DNA of 38,112 nucleotides from NCBI GenBank assembly GCA_047612485.1, contig JBLGAT010000021.1, forward strand, positions 1-38,112. Direction: 5' to 3'. This DNA comes from Sediminicola sp047612485 (GTDB taxonomy: Bacteria > Bacteroidota > Bacteroidia > Flavobacteriales > Flavobacteriaceae). The notes under the pieces were generated by a model. The model made no database searches. It saw nothing but the letters and a program-made list of their open reading frames with translations, and had not been told where the DNA came from. The position numbers and the translations under genes are program-made. Below are positions 18,801 to 26,365 of the stretch, in pieces. How positions within the stretch are numbered: position 1 is the first letter of the stretch; the number at the start of each line of letters is the position of its first letter.

Positions 18801-18896
18801 TGTCACATTACCTGAAATTGTTTTTCCTTGCGCGAAGGAAAAACTGATACATAACACCATGAAAGATGTTAAAATCCAAGTTAACTTTGATTTCAT
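15879..18896 (-). CDS. SusC/RagA family TonB-dependent transporter (pair 2)
   Basis: The 1005-residue product has the same domain order as its neighbour: signal peptide, carboxypeptidase-regulatory-like domain, LEEVVVVAYG, plug with 'LQGQAAGVQV' and 'SRGANGVVLITTK', then barrel ending VTLGLNVSF. The barrel contains 'GQGLDGYDPETSRG', typical of SusC C-termini. Residues encoded near 17822-17859 contain an extra Phe/Ile-rich stretch (INFFIFNLK) that splits the usual 'RSNLKTKANDWLTVG' region and is flanked by an 11-bp direct repeat, which suggests a 27-nt in-frame insertion. First gene of a two-gene operon with susD. Confidence 0.93.
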   Translation of the reverse strand: MKSKLTWILTSFMVLCISFSFAQGKTISGNVTDQAGLPLPGVSVVVVGTTTGTQTDFDGNYMIKANSGQVLRFSYVGQKTTEKLIGAANAVNVQLEDDAQALEEVVVVAYGLQSKKKSITSVSTISSEAIDNLVVTDPQSILQGQAAGVQVVGSSGVLGAAPEVRIRGNSSIGTDSRPLFVIDGVPLGDDFLTGTQGGGQGLNPLASINPNDIANITVLKSASATALYGSRGANGVVLITTKTGGTDGKVKVTFDVNTSFARVTDTPDLLNTEEFIQVRGLNGTNVVSQGADIDFIDLVLREAVSTSYNLGISGGNKQTSYFVGVTYEDQEGILVGNNLQRTSFRSNLKINFFIFNLKTKANDWLTVGLNFNGSLNKFDRTPSENAFAAPYTIAGLQRPDVPIRDADGNFTTAGNVGGGNVVAQELLELNLSTQTRIIGNMFAEIDLSSFVGGLKFKSDIGIDRVSVEAQQRDIEILTPGGSAFNSIDQQNRLIATQTLSFDRTFADKHTVNVIGGFAYEQNDRRSIAVEGTGFLSDALLNVDSASLFPTTSSNGTASRLVSQFARGTYDFDNGKYVFEGSFRRDGSSRFGANNQYGTFWSAALGWNVSDENFLKDVSWIQDLKLNASTGTSGNDRIGNFASLGTFFVSPYNGNSGLRPTTLPNPDLRWEKTTGVDAGISASFFNRRLNLGVEYYKRTTNDLILFVPLDGTFNNGLNGRNENVGEVENSGFDINISSVNVNSGKFKWTTNLNLGFVQNQVTSLPETASVDEAGRKFVALGGSFSGQRAIEGESINSFYLIRAAGVNAQTGDFEWLDVDGNLTTTPTQADRVIAGQANPDWVGGLTNNFTFGNFTLSTLFNFSYGNDIFLNTRVFTENVLSGFNKTTRTLSQWQNPGENALIPSPSSTTIRNYQQASTSQLEDGSFLRLKNVTLNYNLPRKYFDEAFISAVRIYATATNLATFKGQGLDGYDPETSRGADGNGAIGEEFFNIPQAATVTLGLNVSF
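17822..17859. repeat. 11-bp direct repeat flanking a 27-nt in-frame insertion in susC
   Basis: TTTTTAAATTA occurs at 17822-17832 and again at 17849-17859, a period of exactly 27 nt. The interval is almost pure A/T and encodes nine residues, including Phe-Phe-Ile-Phe. Removing one period restores the continuous NLKTKANDWLTVG reading expected at this point of the family. Coordinates and repeat are seen directly; the insertion direction is inferred. Confidence 0.7.
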
Positions 18897-19062
18897 TTAA
18901 TTGTATTTTTGAATTAGTCAGCAGCAAAAATCTCACTTAAATACCAATTAACCAAAAGTAAATACAGTATCAAGACGTTATATGTTAAATAACAATAGAT
19001 ATTTATGAATTATTCACAATAATATCTTTTTAATGATATTATATTCATAAAATTAACATTTT
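18897..19062. promoter_or_regulatory. divergent upstream region of susC pair 2 and rnhB
   Basis: This is an A/T-rich spacer between divergent genes. On the minus strand a TACTTTTG box (18960-18953) fits the -7 consensus 57 nt before susC, but the nearest TTG is only 10 nt further upstream, so the match is partial. The first 22 nt before susC (18897-18918) repeat the leader of the other susC. An AATATC/GATATT inverted repeat lies at 19021-19040. Confidence 0.35.
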
Positions 19063-19128
19063 TTGTTTATTCTTTTTCTAAAACAAATGAACATTTTTGT
19101 CGTTTTCACAAATTATAAAGAAAAAATA

Positions 19129-19719
19129 ATGCTCATTCATAGCTTATTACGTGAGGCAGGTACCGATGAAGCAGGTCGCGGATGTCTCGCAGGACCTGTA
19201 ACTGCGGCAGCCATCATATTACCGGAAGACTTTTATCATGAATATCTTAATGATTCTAAAATTGTAACCGAAAAGAGACGGGATATACTTAGGCCCATAT
19301 TAGAGCTTGATGCCTTAAGTTTTGGGGTCGCCCATGTATTGCCTAAAGAAATAGATGATATCAATATCTTGAATGCCTCTATTTTAGCAATGCACAAGGC
19401 CATTGAAAATCTCAAAGAGATGCCCGTAAACATAATGGTAGATGGTAATAGATTTAAACCTTTTAGAAACATCTCCCATGAATGTATCATTAAAGGGGAC
19501 AGCAAATATATGAGTATCGCTGCCGCTTCTATTCTGGCAAAAACATACCGTGATGCTTATATGGCAAAATTGCACGAGGAATACCCTATGTACAATTGGA
19601 TCCAAAACAAAGGATATCCCACCAAAGAGCACCGGGAAGCGATTAGAAAATATGGACTTACCAAATACCATAGGAAAAGTTTCAGACAATTGCCCGAACA
19701 ACTGAAACTTGAAGTTTAA
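19129..19719 (+). CDS. rnhB: ribonuclease HII
   Basis: RNase HII cleaves RNA in RNA-DNA hybrids and removes single ribonucleotides from DNA. From the ATG at 19129 the product is 196 residues, close to the family norm. The frame stays open upstream to 19063, but those 22 residues are not family-like. The active-site block TDEAGRGCLAGPV carries Asp13 and Glu14. 'MVDGNRF' supplies the third acidic residue, and 'GDSKYMSIAAASILAKTYRD' is the conserved C-terminal motif with the last Asp. It runs divergently from susC and is followed 28 nt later by the start of a lipoprotein gene. Confidence 0.93.
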   Translation: MLIHSLLREAGTDEAGRGCLAGPVTAAAIILPEDFYHEYLNDSKIVTEKRRDILRPILELDALSFGVAHVLPKEIDDINILNASILAMHKAIENLKEMPVNIMVDGNRFKPFRNISHECIIKGDSKYMSIAAASILAKTYRDAYMAKLHEEYPMYNWIQNKGYPTKEHREAIRKYGLTKYHRKSFRQLPEQLKLEV

Positions 19720-19724
19720 TACTA

Positions 19725-19732
19725 TAAATTTG
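19725..19732 (+). promoter_or_regulatory. possible -7 box before the large lipoprotein gene
   Basis: TAAATTTG is a full match to TAnnTTTG, placed 15 nt before the ATG at 19748 and just after the rnhB stop. The nearest TTGs are 13 or 32 nt upstream, neither at the usual spacing, so support is partial. Confidence 0.3.
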
Positions 19733-19747
19733 CGGAAAAGCATCCAT

Positions 19748-22207
19748 ATGAACTATAGGATTTTATTGATCATAGCACTACTCTTTTTTAGCTGTACCGA
19801 AAAGAAAAATACCTCATCCTCCTTGCTAGACTTTGTTCCCAAAGATGCTTCCTTGGTCATCAAGATCAATAATCTACCCGGCCTAAAAAGTGAATTGAAA
19901 AACAATGGTTTTTTATCCCTTTTTAAATCCAATACCCTCTATAAAAATGTATTTGAATCCGTAAAAAACATAGGATATCTGCAACCAACATCGGAAAGTC
20001 TTTTGGTATTCGCGGAATTGGGAAAGGAAAATTTTGAATATCTATTTATAGTATCTACTGAAGAAGTGCTTTACAACTTGGATGGTGTAAAAAACAAGTC
20101 GGTTGAGACCCTTACCTATGAAAACAACAGCATCAACAAGTACGAGGTTGAAGGCTCCTCCTTTTTTAGCACCACAATCGGCCAAACTACCGTAATCAGT
20201 TCTTCACGGGTATTATTGGAAAACAGCATTAGAAATACTACGGAACCAGCATCAAATCAGCATTTAAAACAACTGTATCAAATATCCAATTCCAAGAAAT
20301 CTGCCACCCTTTTTCTGAATACCAATAACAGCAATGCCCTATCGAACTCCTTAGTAAAGGAAAATTCCAGCTATAGGATTTCCAATTTTTCGGATTGGAT
20401 CAATTTGGATATTGATATTGCCCAGGACCACTTAAACCTTACTGGGATCAGTATGGCGAATGACTCCCTAAAGCACTTTACCAACTTATTCAAAAATACG
20501 GGGGTAAGAACCAATACCATCCCATCATTCGCCCCTTTGACTGCAGAAGCCATTATTTCCTATTCCTTTGATGATTATGGCACTTTTGCAAAAAACCAAC
20601 AACGTTATTTGGACAGATCCATACCAATGGACACCTTATTTAATACAGTTGAGGAAGTTGGAAACATTTATTTAAATGGAAAAAAGGCAGTGATACTCAA
20701 CACCTTTGGAGCAGAAAAGATCATTAAATTTTTAGAAAAGCGAAAAAAGGGGAGCAGCGTATATCAGGGCACAGAGATTTTGGAATTGAACGATGCCAAT
20801 TTTTTAAATGAATACTTTAATCCCCTGGTGAAAAAATTCAAAGCAAATTATTGCACCATTTTGGATAACGCCTTTATTTTTTCTCCTGAAATAGAAACGT
20901 TGCAAACCATAATCAGCAATTATAAAAATGGCACCACTTTCAATAAAACCAATCTTTATTCCACCGCAATTGACGTTTTGGCCGATGAATCCAATATTTT
21001 GTTCATTTCCAATGCCGATGGTATTTCCAATTTCTTAAAGGAGGAATTCTCCAAAACCCTTTTTGAAGATTTTAAGCCAGATACATTCTCCAAATACTTA
21101 TTTACCTCGCAATTGGTTGCCGATGATGATTTTTACCATATTAACACCGTAATTCAAAAAATTGAAAAGGAGGATAGAACAAATAGCACTTCCCCATTAT
21201 TTACAATTCAATTGGATCATCCTTTACTTACCAACCCACAGTTTGTAACAGACTATAGGACCAATAAAAAAGAAATTGTGGTCCAGGATAGTGAAAACAA
21301 CCTATACCTCATTTCCAATGAAGGCAAGGTGCTATGGAAAAAAGCACTTAGCGGCAAGGTTCAAGGTGATATTCAACAAGTGGACATATACAAGAATGGT
21401 AGATTACAGTTGGCCTTTACTACCAATAATCAGTTTTTGATCTTGGATAGAAATGGTAACGAGGTGCCGCCGTTCAAAAAAACCTATCAAGATGGCAATC
21501 TAAATCCCCTGGCCATTTTTGATTACGACGGCAGAAAGGACTATCGTTTTGTGATCACCCAAGGTCAAAAGGTTTTTATGTTCGACAATAAAATGAAGGA
21601 TGTCAAAGGTTTCAAATACAACAAAGCCGAGCAGTCGATTATAACCGCGCCCCAACATTTCCGAATAGGAAATAAGGATTACCTCGTATTTCAATTAGCA
21701 GATGGCACCCTAAAAATATTGAACCGAGTTGGTGATGAGCGAATTAAGGTCTCCGAAAAAATTGATTTTTCCGCCAATGGGGTTCATCTTTACAATGATA
21801 AATTTTCTGCCACCAATAAAAATGGGGTCCTTTTTCAGGTTGACGATAAAGGCAATATAGGCAAGACCAATTTAAACCTTGCAATAGGACATGGCATGGA
21901 TGCCAGTAGCAGGCATATGGTGCTAATGAATGACAATATCCTCAAGATCGGAGAAAAGGAAATTGAATTGGAACTTGGAGTTTATTCCAGCCCTAAAATA
22001 TTTTTTATCCGAGATAAAATGTATGTCAGTGTTTCTGATATACAAAATCAGAAAATATACCTTTTTGATAGTCAAGGACAAACAATATCCAACTTCCCGG
22101 TATTTGGCACCTCTACTCTTGATCTAAGCGATATGGACAGTGATAAAAAATTGGAGGTGGTGGCCAAAGACATGGATAACTCTTTGATTGTCTATAAGAT
22201 ATACTAA
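19748..22207 (+). CDS. large lipoprotein of unknown function with C-terminal propeller-like region
   Basis: The start at 19748 is chosen because it gives a clean lipoprotein signal with lipobox FFSC (Cys16); the frame is open 39 nt further upstream, overlapping rnhB. The 819-residue product begins with 'LLDFVPKDASLVIKINN', similar in style to DUF3352-type proteins, and has a long alpha/beta first half. From about residue 500 there are repeated short blades ('NLYLISNEGKVLWKKAL', 'FLILDRNGNEVPPFKK', 'LKILNRVGDERI', 'IYLFDSQGQTISNFPV') that resemble a PQQ/quinoprotein-like beta-propeller. No catalytic motif was seen. It is probably cotranscribed with rnhB or has its own -7 box, and it ends in a strong terminator. 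I do not recognise a function. Confidence 0.75.
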   Translation: MNYRILLIIALLFFSCTEKKNTSSSLLDFVPKDASLVIKINNLPGLKSELKNNGFLSLFKSNTLYKNVFESVKNIGYLQPTSESLLVFAELGKENFEYLFIVSTEEVLYNLDGVKNKSVETLTYENNSINKYEVEGSSFFSTTIGQTTVISSSRVLLENSIRNTTEPASNQHLKQLYQISNSKKSATLFLNTNNSNALSNSLVKENSSYRISNFSDWINLDIDIAQDHLNLTGISMANDSLKHFTNLFKNTGVRTNTIPSFAPLTAEAIISYSFDDYGTFAKNQQRYLDRSIPMDTLFNTVEEVGNIYLNGKKAVILNTFGAEKIIKFLEKRKKGSSVYQGTEILELNDANFLNEYFNPLVKKFKANYCTILDNAFIFSPEIETLQTIISNYKNGTTFNKTNLYSTAIDVLADESNILFISNADGISNFLKEEFSKTLFEDFKPDTFSKYLFTSQLVADDDFYHINTVIQKIEKEDRTNSTSPLFTIQLDHPLLTNPQFVTDYRTNKKEIVVQDSENNLYLISNEGKVLWKKALSGKVQGDIQQVDIYKNGRLQLAFTTNNQFLILDRNGNEVPPFKKTYQDGNLNPLAIFDYDGRKDYRFVITQGQKVFMFDNKMKDVKGFKYNKAEQSIITAPQHFRIGNKDYLVFQLADGTLKILNRVGDERIKVSEKIDFSANGVHLYNDKFSATNKNGVLFQVDDKGNIGKTNLNLAIGHGMDASSRHMVLMNDNILKIGEKEIELELGVYSSPKIFFIRDKMYVSVSDIQNQKIYLFDSQGQTISNFPVFGTSTLDLSDMDSDKKLEVVAKDMDNSLIVYKIY

Positions 22208-22252
22208 CACTCATCAAAATTCCAATTTTACAATTTACGTTTCCAACGATAC

Positions 22253-22282
22253 AAAAATCCCCAAAGTTTTGGGGATTTTTTT
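22253..22282 (+). terminator. terminator after the large lipoprotein gene
   Basis: AAAAATCCCC (22253-22262) pairs with GGGGATTTTT (22271-22280); the AAAGTTTT between them can extend the stem, and more T's follow. It lies 45 nt after the stop. Confidence 0.8.
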
Positions 22283-22464
22283 GTAACTTATATACCCTAA
22301 CAACAATATGTATTTCATTTAAACATAGCCTTGGCAAATATTCCGAAGGCAAAAGTGATTCATTTTCCCAAGTCTCCCTATCTAGGGCTCTTCCTACATT
22401 TAATTAAGAGCGACCTGTAAACAACAACTTTAAAAATTGTCCGGACCATAAAGAATGAGGAACA

Positions 22465-23799
22465 ATGAAAACAACAAACTACATAGCCAAGGTCATAATG
22501 ACCATCTTTCTGATGACGGCATTTTCTACCAATGCCCATTCCCAGATTCTTAAAAAACTAAAAAAGAGGGCTGAAAAAGCTGCAGAGCGCACTGTAGAAC
22601 GACGGGTAGAAAGGGAAACACAAGAAAAGACAGATGAAGTGTTGGACAGCATTTTGGAACCAGGAAGCAAAAGTCCGGCAAAAGAACCGATGCCGACAAT
22701 AATTGGAGGACAAGAAACGAGAAATGGAAGTAGTAGTCCAAATAACAACGGTCAATCAGGAGAACCTGTTACCACCGGTCCGGGAAGCATTGCTGTTTAC
22801 AGCAAATTTGATTATGTGCCTGGTGATCAAATCATATTCTACGATGATTTCACAAAAGATTTTATTGGCGATTTCCCCTCTAAGTGGAATACCAATGGGG
22901 GTGGTGAAGTGGTGACCATGAATGATTCTCCTGAAAAATGGATGGAATTGCTTCCTGGTTATAATATATACAACATTCCGGATGTACCAAAGTTACCAGA
23001 AGAATATACCATAGAATTTGATGTGATGGCTGTGGGATTAAGCAATAAAACATCATCAACGGCAACCTTGCGTATAGATTTAAGCGATGATGATAAATTT
23101 AAGGAAGGGGCCAATTTTGTTCATGCCCAGTTGCCATTTTGTCAATATGCAGCTATAGGTATAACGATGTCCAACCACATCAACAACAAGCGAGAAATAT
23201 ATAGCGTGGTAAGAGCTGATCTTAGGGATGAAGTATTACAACGACCTCATGTTTCCATTGCAGTAAACAAACAACGTTTTAGGCTGTGGGTCAATGAAGA
23301 AAAACACATTGATATTCCAAGAATTGTTCCTAAAGGTGCTGTTCTTACTACCTTAAAATTTCACATGAACAACTTCAAAGATGGTGAAGAGCGTTTGTTC
23401 ATTACCAATTTAAAAGTGGCAGAAGGAGGGTTGGATTTAAGAAGACAACTGATTTCAGTTGGAAAAGTATCGACCAATGGAATTCTTTTTGACACTGGTT
23501 CTGACTTAATCCAACCGCAATCCTTGGGCATCATTCGTCAAATTTCACAAGTTTTATTGCAAGAGGGTGCTATGAAGTTAAATATAATTGGGCATACCGA
23601 TGCTGATGGGGATGCTGGGGCAAATCTTCAATTATCAAAGGATCGAGCTCAAGCAGTCAAGAATGCCTTGGTACAAGTTTATGGAATTGATGCTTCAAGG
23701 TTGACCACCGAAGGAATGGGTGAGGCCGATCCTGTAGCGGATAATTCGACCTCCGAAGGAAAGGCCCAGAATAGAAGGGTTGAATTTATAAAAATGTAA
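22465..23799 (+). CDS. OmpA-family outer-membrane/cell-wall anchoring protein
   Basis: The 444-residue product has a signal peptide (1-27, ending NAHSQ). A highly charged helical stretch follows (about 29-65, many Lys/Arg/Glu, 'ERTVERRVERETQEK'). Then comes a Ser/Gly/Asn linker and a LamG/concanavalin-like beta domain (about 125-320, 'IIFYDDFTKDFIGDFPSKW'). The C-terminal OmpA-like peptidoglycan-binding domain (about 330-444) contains 'NIIGHTDADGDAGANLQLSK' and then DRAQAVKNAL and the ending RRVEFIKM. It should link the envelope to peptidoglycan; the central domain may bind a glycan. A GAGG run 5 nt before the ATG resembles a Shine-Dalgarno site, unusual in this phylum. First of three consecutive envelope genes. 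Confidence 0.85.
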   Translation: MKTTNYIAKVIMTIFLMTAFSTNAHSQILKKLKKRAEKAAERTVERRVERETQEKTDEVLDSILEPGSKSPAKEPMPTIIGGQETRNGSSSPNNNGQSGEPVTTGPGSIAVYSKFDYVPGDQIIFYDDFTKDFIGDFPSKWNTNGGGEVVTMNDSPEKWMELLPGYNIYNIPDVPKLPEEYTIEFDVMAVGLSNKTSSTATLRIDLSDDDKFKEGANFVHAQLPFCQYAAIGITMSNHINNKREIYSVVRADLRDEVLQRPHVSIAVNKQRFRLWVNEEKHIDIPRIVPKGAVLTTLKFHMNNFKDGEERLFITNLKVAEGGLDLRRQLISVGKVSTNGILFDTGSDLIQPQSLGIIRQISQVLLQEGAMKLNIIGHTDADGDAGANLQLSKDRAQAVKNALVQVYGIDASRLTTEGMGEADPVADNSTSEGKAQNRRVEFIKM

Positions 23800-23832
23800 T
23801 ACTAATTCTAAAATCAACTAAAAGTTTAAATT

Positions 23833-24504
23833 ATGAAAACAATAATCCTTATTTGTGCCTTTTTTTGTTGCACCTCAGTCGTCCTTTCTCAGGATTGCAG
23901 CAAATATTTTCCTATGGATGAGGGCACCAAATTTCAAATCACGGTATATGACAAAAAGGATAAAGTCTCTGGTATTATGGATTATGTAGTTAAGGAAGTT
24001 AGCGAAAATTCCGCCACTATGTTCTACGAAATGCACGATGAAAAAGGAAAAATGATTACAAGTTCAGAATATGGCATCACTTGCACCAATGATGGAATTA
24101 CCATCGATTTCAGCTCCATGATGTCACCGGAATTACTGGGGCAATATGAAGAAATGGAAGTAGAAATGACCGGTACCGATCTTTTATACCCAAATAATCT
24201 TAATGTTGGGCAGTCACTACCCGATGCCGATGTACTAATGACCGTAAAAATGCCTCCCCTTAATATGAAAATGAATATGAATTTTTTTAATAGAAAGGTA
24301 GAGGGAAACGAATCCATTACCACACCCGCGGGCACTTTTGATTGTTATGTGATCACTTATGACAGTGAGGCTAAAATGGGCATAAAGATGACGAGCAGCA
24401 ATAAGCTATGGCTTTCAGAAGGTTATGGCATGGTGAAACAAGAAACTTACAATAAAAAAGGTGCCCTTATAGGCAAGAGTATACTTACCGCTTTTGAAAA
24501 ATGA
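23833..24504 (+). CDS. TapB/DUF3108-like secreted protein, copy 1
   Basis: The 223-residue product has a signal peptide (ending VLSQ, about residue 20) directly followed by DCSKYFPMDEGTKF. It ends in a block with 'TTPAGTFDCYVI' and 'LWLSEGYGMVKQETY'. These features fit the DUF3108-like/TapB family, an all-beta envelope fold of uncertain function. Two cysteines (after the signal peptide and in TFDCY) are conserved in the paralogue that follows. It lies 33 nt after the OmpA-family gene. Confidence 0.7.
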   Translation: MKTIILICAFFCCTSVVLSQDCSKYFPMDEGTKFQITVYDKKDKVSGIMDYVVKEVSENSATMFYEMHDEKGKMITSSEYGITCTNDGITIDFSSMMSPELLGQYEEMEVEMTGTDLLYPNNLNVGQSLPDADVLMTVKMPPLNMKMNMNFFNRKVEGNESITTPAGTFDCYVITYDSEAKMGIKMTSSNKLWLSEGYGMVKQETYNKKGALIGKSILTAFEK

Positions 24505-24563
24505 AATGTGACCGTTAGGAATTAAGTTGATTTTAGTTTCAACCTATATTAAATATTTACGCT

Positions 24564-25253
24564 ATGATAAAGAAAATCACATTGCTATTTTTGCTCCTCA
24601 CTTTTGTCCTTCCAATCCATACACAAGAAAATTGCAGTAAATACTACACTTTGGAAGAAGGAGCCAATTTTAAATATGCCAATTATGGCAAGAATGGAAA
24701 CAAAGAAGGCTCCATTCATTATAAGGTCCATAATGTTACCCATAACGATATGGATACGGAAGCATGGATAAAAATATCCTACAAAGATATCAAGGGCAAG
24801 GAATTCCTTACCTCAGATCATAACTTCAACTGCATTGACAACGTAGTGGAAATAGATTACGAATCTATCATTACCAGCGATATGATGAAACAGTACCAAG
24901 GTAAAAAAATGGAAATATCGGGATCCAACATTATACTTCCAAATGACTTGAAGGTTGGGAAAAAACTAGATGACGCCAACGTTAATATGAGAATGGATAT
25001 GGGAGGTACAAAAAAGAACTTTCAAGTAGATTTGATCAATAGAAGCGTGGAAAAACAAGAAGCTACCACTACTCCGGCAGGCACATTTGATTGTTATGTG
25101 ATTTATGGTGAAAGAGTGACCAAACAGATGATTAAGCAAACCTTTCAAACTAGGTTATGGTTGTCTGAAGGGGTGGGAATGATTAAACAAGAAACCTATG
25201 ACAAGGGTGGAAATCTAATGAACAGTTTGGTCCTTGCACAATATTCAGATTAA
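24564..25253 (+). CDS. TapB/DUF3108-like secreted protein, copy 2
   Basis: The 229-residue product is a tandem paralogue of the gene at 23833. It has a signal peptide ending IHTQ, then NCSKYYTLEEGANF. It shares the block 'TTPAGTFDCYVI' and the end 'LWLSEGVGMIKQETYDKGGN'. Overall identity between the copies is moderate and the DNA has diverged, so the duplication is old. Spacing (59 nt) allows cotranscription. It is convergent with lipB 23 nt away, and no hairpin terminator was seen between them. Confidence 0.7.
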   Translation: MIKKITLLFLLLTFVLPIHTQENCSKYYTLEEGANFKYANYGKNGNKEGSIHYKVHNVTHNDMDTEAWIKISYKDIKGKEFLTSDHNFNCIDNVVEIDYESIITSDMMKQYQGKKMEISGSNIILPNDLKVGKKLDDANVNMRMDMGGTKKNFQVDLINRSVEKQEATTTPAGTFDCYVIYGERVTKQMIKQTFQTRLWLSEGVGMIKQETYDKGGNLMNSLVLAQYSD

Positions 25254-25276
25254 AATATTGGTATTAAAACTTATAG

Positions 25277-25987
25277 TTACTCATTTATTTCAATGCACTC
25301 AGCTCCAAATAAGGATTCAAAATGGGTGATCAATTTTTTCCTTACTTCTTCCATGGGAACTTCTTTTCTGCCCAACTCCACATTCAAGGAGGTGACCGCC
25401 TTGCCCTTGATGCCGCAGGGAATCATCAAATCAAAATAATCTAAATCAGCATTCACATTAAACGCAAAACCGTGCATGGTGACCCAACGACTGGCACGAA
25501 CACCCAAAGCACAGATTTTTCTGGCAAATGGTGTGCCCACATCTAGCCAAACCCCGGTTTCCCCTTTTGATCGTTCCCCCTTCAATCCGTATTCTGCCAT
25601 GGTAAGTATTACCATTTCCTCCAACAGCCTCAGGTATTTGTGTATATCTGTAAAGAAATTGTCCAGATCCAAAATAGGGTACCCTACAATTTGTCCTGGA
25701 CCGTGATAGGTTATATCTCCTCCCCTGTTTATTTTATAAAAAGCGGCACCTTTCTTGGCCAATTGTGATCTATCTACCAATAGGTTTTCCATATCCCCAC
25801 TTTTTCCAAGTGTAAAAACATGGGGATGCTCTACCATTAAAAAATGGTTAGGAGTATCCCGTTGGGCGTCTTCCCGCCTGTTTTTAATTTTAATATCCAA
25901 GGTAGCCTTGAACAATTCCTCTTGATAATCCCAAGTCTCTTTGTAATCCTTGAACCCTAAATCCCTTAGTTGAACTTTTTTATTCAT
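25277..25987 (-). CDS. lipB: octanoyl-[acyl-carrier-protein] transferase
   Basis: LipB moves octanoate from acyl carrier protein to lipoyl domains, the first step of lipoate synthesis, in the cytoplasm. The 236-residue product has the substrate-pocket motif GGDITYHGPGQIVGYPILDL, the catalytic Lys157 in ARKICALGVR and the acyl-acceptor Cys191 in MIPCGI. The 34-residue spacing between Lys and Cys is the same as in E. coli LipB. Length is normal. It follows a small membrane protein gene on the same strand, with a 64-nt gap. No lipA is seen in the window. Confidence 0.95.
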   Translation of the reverse strand: MNKKVQLRDLGFKDYKETWDYQEELFKATLDIKIKNRREDAQRDTPNHFLMVEHPHVFTLGKSGDMENLLVDRSQLAKKGAAFYKINRGGDITYHGPGQIVGYPILDLDNFFTDIHKYLRLLEEMVILTMAEYGLKGERSKGETGVWLDVGTPFARKICALGVRASRWVTMHGFAFNVNADLDYFDLMIPCGIKGKAVTSLNVELGRKEVPMEEVRKKLITHFESLFGAECIEINE

Positions 25988-26051
25988 ACGTCATCTGCTA
26001 CAAAATATAAAAACCACAATCTGGTCTTTTAAATCTATGCATGCAAAGTAA

Positions 26052-26210
26052 CTAATTATTTGGGTTATTCAGGATAACCAGTGCCGCAATAACTCCTGGA
26101 ACCCATCCGCAAAGGGTCAAAAGAAATACAATAAAAATGGAACCACAGCCTTTCCCAATTACAGATAATGGCGGAAATAAGATAGCCAAGAGCACTCTTA
26201 AAAAACTCAT
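26052..26210 (-). CDS. YqaE/Pmp3 family small membrane protein
   Basis: A 52-residue open frame reads MSFLRVLLAILFPPLSVIGK..., then a Gly/Cys-containing turn and a second hydrophobic helix with 'LTLCGWVPGVIAALVIL'. Two transmembrane helices, the FPPL motif and the GW.PGVIAA motif are diagnostic of the YqaE/Pmp3 (UPF0057) family, stress-responsive proteolipids that affect membrane potential in yeast and plants. The start is the only ATG that gives the family N-terminus. It is upstream of lipB on the same strand and divergent from lysS. The gene is easily missed because of its size. Confidence 0.88.
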   Translation of the reverse strand: MSFLRVLLAILFPPLSVIGKGCGSIFIVFLLTLCGWVPGVIAALVILNNPNN

Positions 26211-26315
26211 TTTTTGATTGTTTTTGATTGATCTACCAATAAGACGATAATTTCTATAATTTGTTACAATACCAAAGAAATCATAACCTCCTTAAAACAA
26301 TACCTATTTAATCAA

Positions 26316-26346
26316 TTGATAGATTTACTCAGAGTACCTATATTTG
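26316..26346 (+). promoter_or_regulatory. putative lysS promoter
   Basis: TTG (26316-26318) is followed after 20 nt by TATATTTG (26339-26346), matching both Bacteroidota boxes. The -7 box ends 19 nt before the lysS ATG, giving a very short leader. Confidence 0.6.
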
Positions 26347-26365
26347 CAGCCTTAATCAAAATTTT

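Noticed and set aside
19063..19128. N-terminal extension of rnhB by 22 residues
   Set aside because: The extension is Phe-rich, overlaps the promoter-like A/T region and is absent from the family; the ATG at 19129 gives the expected length.
19709..19747. Upstream start for the large lipoprotein gene
   Set aside because: It would put 13 polar residues before the lipoprotein signal and overlap rnhB; ATG at 19748 gives a clean lipobox.
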